DNA from: Bacteroidales bacterium UBA1722
Lineage (GTDB): Bacteria; Bacteroidota; Bacteroidia; Bacteroidales; UBA932
Direction of reading: 5' to 3'
Assembly: GCA_002317435.1 (NCBI GenBank)
Contig: DCIQ01000099.1
Span: forward strand, 1 to 15,258
DNA length: 15,258 nucleotides
Part shown: positions 13,622 to 15,258 of the stretch, one piece after another
Layout: each line of letters begins with the position of its first letter
Numbering within the stretch: the first letter of the stretch is position 1
Notes under the pieces: model-generated
The model's database searches: none
Told to the model about the DNA's origin: nothing
Seen by the model: only the letters and a program-made list of their open reading frames with translations
Position numbers and translations under genes: made by a program

Positions 13622-15258
13622 ATGAAAAAACATCTCATTTTCACAGCACTTATTGTCCTTTCAGCCTGCACCGATACGGAGCAGAAAGGGTTTGAGACCA
13701 CATTATGGTATGATACTCCGGCACACGCCTGGACAGAAGCTCTTCCTGTCGGGAACTCCCATCTGGGGGGTATGGTCTATGGTGGAACCGTCAACGAAGA
13801 AATCCAACTTAACGAAGAGACATTCTGGGCCGGCGGTCCCGGAGAGATCAACAGTGACAAGGCCCTGGCAGCGCTTCCAAAAGCACGCAAATTGATTTTG
13901 GACGGCAGGGTAGGGGATGTACTTGACTATATAACTGAAAATTTCTTCTCCCCTTCCCACGGAATGAGGTACCTCACCCTCGGCAGCCTGCACATCGATA
14001 TTGCCGCAGGCGAAAACAGCGGGACCATCGACTACAGGAGGGAGCTGGATTTGGAAAATGCCGTTCAGAAGACATCATACGCGATGGGAGCCAATAAGAT
14101 CGAGAGAACGGCGGTCGCTTCATTGGCAGACAATGTGATAGCCGTCAGGATGATCAGTACTGAACCTGTTGAGTTCTCCTTAAGCCACACCTCTCCCTTG
14201 CCCGCCGTCTCATCAGTGGAAGACGGTGCACTGGTGTTCAGGTGTGACGGCGTGGAGCAGGAAGGTGTTCCCGCAGCGCTGCAGGCATATTGCAGAGTGG
14301 AAGTGAACACTGACGGAGAAGTTTCCTCGGAGAAGGAAGGTGTTCTGACCGTCAGGGGAGCAAAAGAGTCCATACTATATTTCAGCGCGGCCACAAACTA
14401 CGTCGACTGGCACGATGTCAGCGGTGACCCGGAAGGGACTGTAAAGGAGAACATCGCATCAGCCAAGGGCAAGAACTGGTGTGAACTTATTTCGGACCAC
14501 TGCGAAAAATACCACCCTCTGTTCGACAGGGTGAAGCTGGTTCTTCCGGAAGGTCCGGGAGCAGCAAATGACACGGAAAAGCGTCTTCACGATTTCAAGA
14601 ACGGAGACGACACGTCACTGGCGGTCCTTCTTTTCAATTTCGGACGATATCTTCTGATATGCTCATCCCAGCCGGGCGGACAGCCTGCCACCCTTCAGGG
14701 TATCTGGAACGGCGAAGAAAATGCACCCTGGGACAGCAAATACACCATCAACATCAACACCGAGATGAACTATTGGCCCTCTGAACTTACCAATCTGAGC
14801 GAAATGGGCGAGCCTCTGTTCAAAATGATTGAGGAGATGTCACATCAGGGAGCTGTCACCGCGAAGAAGATGTACGGTGCCGAAGGTTGGGTGGCTCACC
14901 ACAATACCGATATCTGGAGGGTCACCAACCCTATTGACTTCGCATTCTCGGGAATGTGGCCGAACGGCGCCGGATGGCTGACTCAGCATATCTGGCAGCA
15001 TTACCTCTTCACGGGGGATCTTGATTTCCTGCGGCAATATTATCCTGTTCTCAAAGGAGCCGGTGACTTCTATCTGACCTCAATGGTCATGTTTCCGAAG
15101 TATGGATACCTGGTAACCGCTCCTTCAGTTTCCCCGGAAAACTCCCATCACGAGTCAGGCAGTTCCATCACCGCCGGATGCACGATGGATAATCAGATAG
15201 CATTCGATGCGCTTTCCAATATTCTCAAGGCCTCCGCTGCACTCGGAATAGACCTTCC
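13622..15258 (+). CDS. GH95 family lipoprotein glycosidase (alpha-L-fucosidase/galactosidase), 3' truncated by window edge
   Basis: It reads from ATG 13622 in one open frame to the window end (545 complete codons), so roughly two thirds of a typical ~750-800-residue GH95 enzyme. The leader MKKHLIFTALIVLSAC has a perfect lipobox LSAC (Cys 16) followed by TDTEQ, acidic like surface-export signals of Bacteroidota, so surface exposure is plausible. The N-terminal beta domain begins with LWYDTPAHAWTEALPVGN and LGGMVYGG, then IQLNEETFWAGGP, the standard GH95 opening. The helical barrel carries QGIWNGEENAPWDSKYTINI and NTEMNYWPSELTN, with N377 and N379 in the Asn-x-Asn motif that activates the water in characterised GH95 enzymes. 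APSVSPENSH contains the expected general acid E506. The second catalytic-base region (Asp) lies beyond the window. GH95 is inverting and removes alpha-1,2-L-fucose or alpha-L-galactose; which one is not decided here. Confidence 0.94.
   Translation, partial: MKKHLIFTALIVLSACTDTEQKGFETTLWYDTPAHAWTEALPVGNSHLGGMVYGGTVNEEIQLNEETFWAGGPGEINSDKALAALPKARKLILDGRVGDVLDYITENFFSPSHGMRYLTLGSLHIDIAAGENSGTIDYRRELDLENAVQKTSYAMGANKIERTAVASLADNVIAVRMISTEPVEFSLSHTSPLPAVSSVEDGALVFRCDGVEQEGVPAALQAYCRVEVNTDGEVSSEKEGVLTVRGAKESILYFSAATNYVDWHDVSGDPEGTVKENIASAKGKNWCELISDHCEKYHPLFDRVKLVLPEGPGAANDTEKRLHDFKNGDDTSLAVLLFNFGRYLLICSSQPGGQPATLQGIWNGEENAPWDSKYTININTEMNYWPSELTNLSEMGEPLFKMIEEMSHQGAVTAKKMYGAEGWVAHHNTDIWRVTNPIDFAFSGMWPNGAGWLTQHIWQHYLFTGDLDFLRQYYPVLKGAGDFYLTSMVMFPKYGYLVTAPSVSPENSHHESGSSITAGCTMDNQIAFDALSNILKASAALGIDL

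Noticed and set aside
1..15258. CRISPR array, insertion sequence, transposase, integrase, toxin-antitoxin or phage genes
   Set aside because: No array of repeats with spacers and no such protein motifs were seen on either strand; the direct and inverted repeats found are single pairs.

Overview
The window looks like chromosomal DNA of a Bacteroidota bacterium, most likely a gut or host-associated Bacteroidales. The evidence is: TAnnTTTG-type -7 boxes upstream of several genes, no clear Shine-Dalgarno sequences, Bacteroides-style lipoprotein signals, Tat-type RREFL/RRQFL leaders on Gfo/Idh/MocA proteins, a DUF4838 protein, and a dense set of secreted glycan-active enzymes. No susC/susD pair, transport gene or regulator lies inside the window, so this is either the enzyme part of a larger polysaccharide utilization locus or an enzyme-only cluster. 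The species cannot be named from the sequence.

Layout. (1) 1-5342, plus strand: a tight three-gene operon with gaps of 22 and 14 nt. It holds the 3' part of an alpha-helical-barrel protein, a DUF4838 lipoprotein and a GH115 alpha-glucuronidase. (2) 5360-6676, minus strand: a Tat-leader Gfo/Idh/MocA oxidoreductase convergent with the operon. (3) 6853-10691: a divergent pair, a compact GH31 glycosidase (minus) and an unrecognised 701-residue secreted protein (plus). The pair is bracketed by an exact 18-bp direct repeat whose two copies each contain the stop codon of the adjacent gene. (4) 10692-11129: a structured intergenic region with two long hairpins, a C/G-rich hairpin and a perfect 19-bp inverted repeat that overlaps the -7 box of the next gene. 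(5) 11130-13417, plus: a two-gene operon (2-nt gap) of a second Tat-type lipoprotein Gfo/Idh/MocA oxidoreductase and a Tat-type sugar isomerase/epimerase-like TIM barrel. (6) 13496-13570, minus: tRNA-Val(CAC) with its own promoter. (7) 13622 to the end, plus: the 5' two thirds of a GH95 lipoprotein (alpha-L-fucosidase/galactosidase family).

How the genes may work together (inference). GH115, GH31 and GH95 would remove side groups (4-O-methyl-glucuronic acid or glucuronic acid, alpha-hexosides, alpha-L-fucose/galactose) from a decorated plant or host glycan. DUF4838 and the two barrel proteins are probably further hydrolase/lyase-type enzymes with unknown substrates. The exported NAD(P)-dependent oxidoreductases and the epimerase-like TIM barrel resemble the parts of the oxidative keto-glycoside cleavage route described in Bacteroides thetaiotaomicron. 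They could act on linkages that classical hydrolases do not cut. The most noteworthy non-coding signals are the 18-bp direct repeats around the GH31 module and the promoter-overlapping 19-bp inverted repeat.
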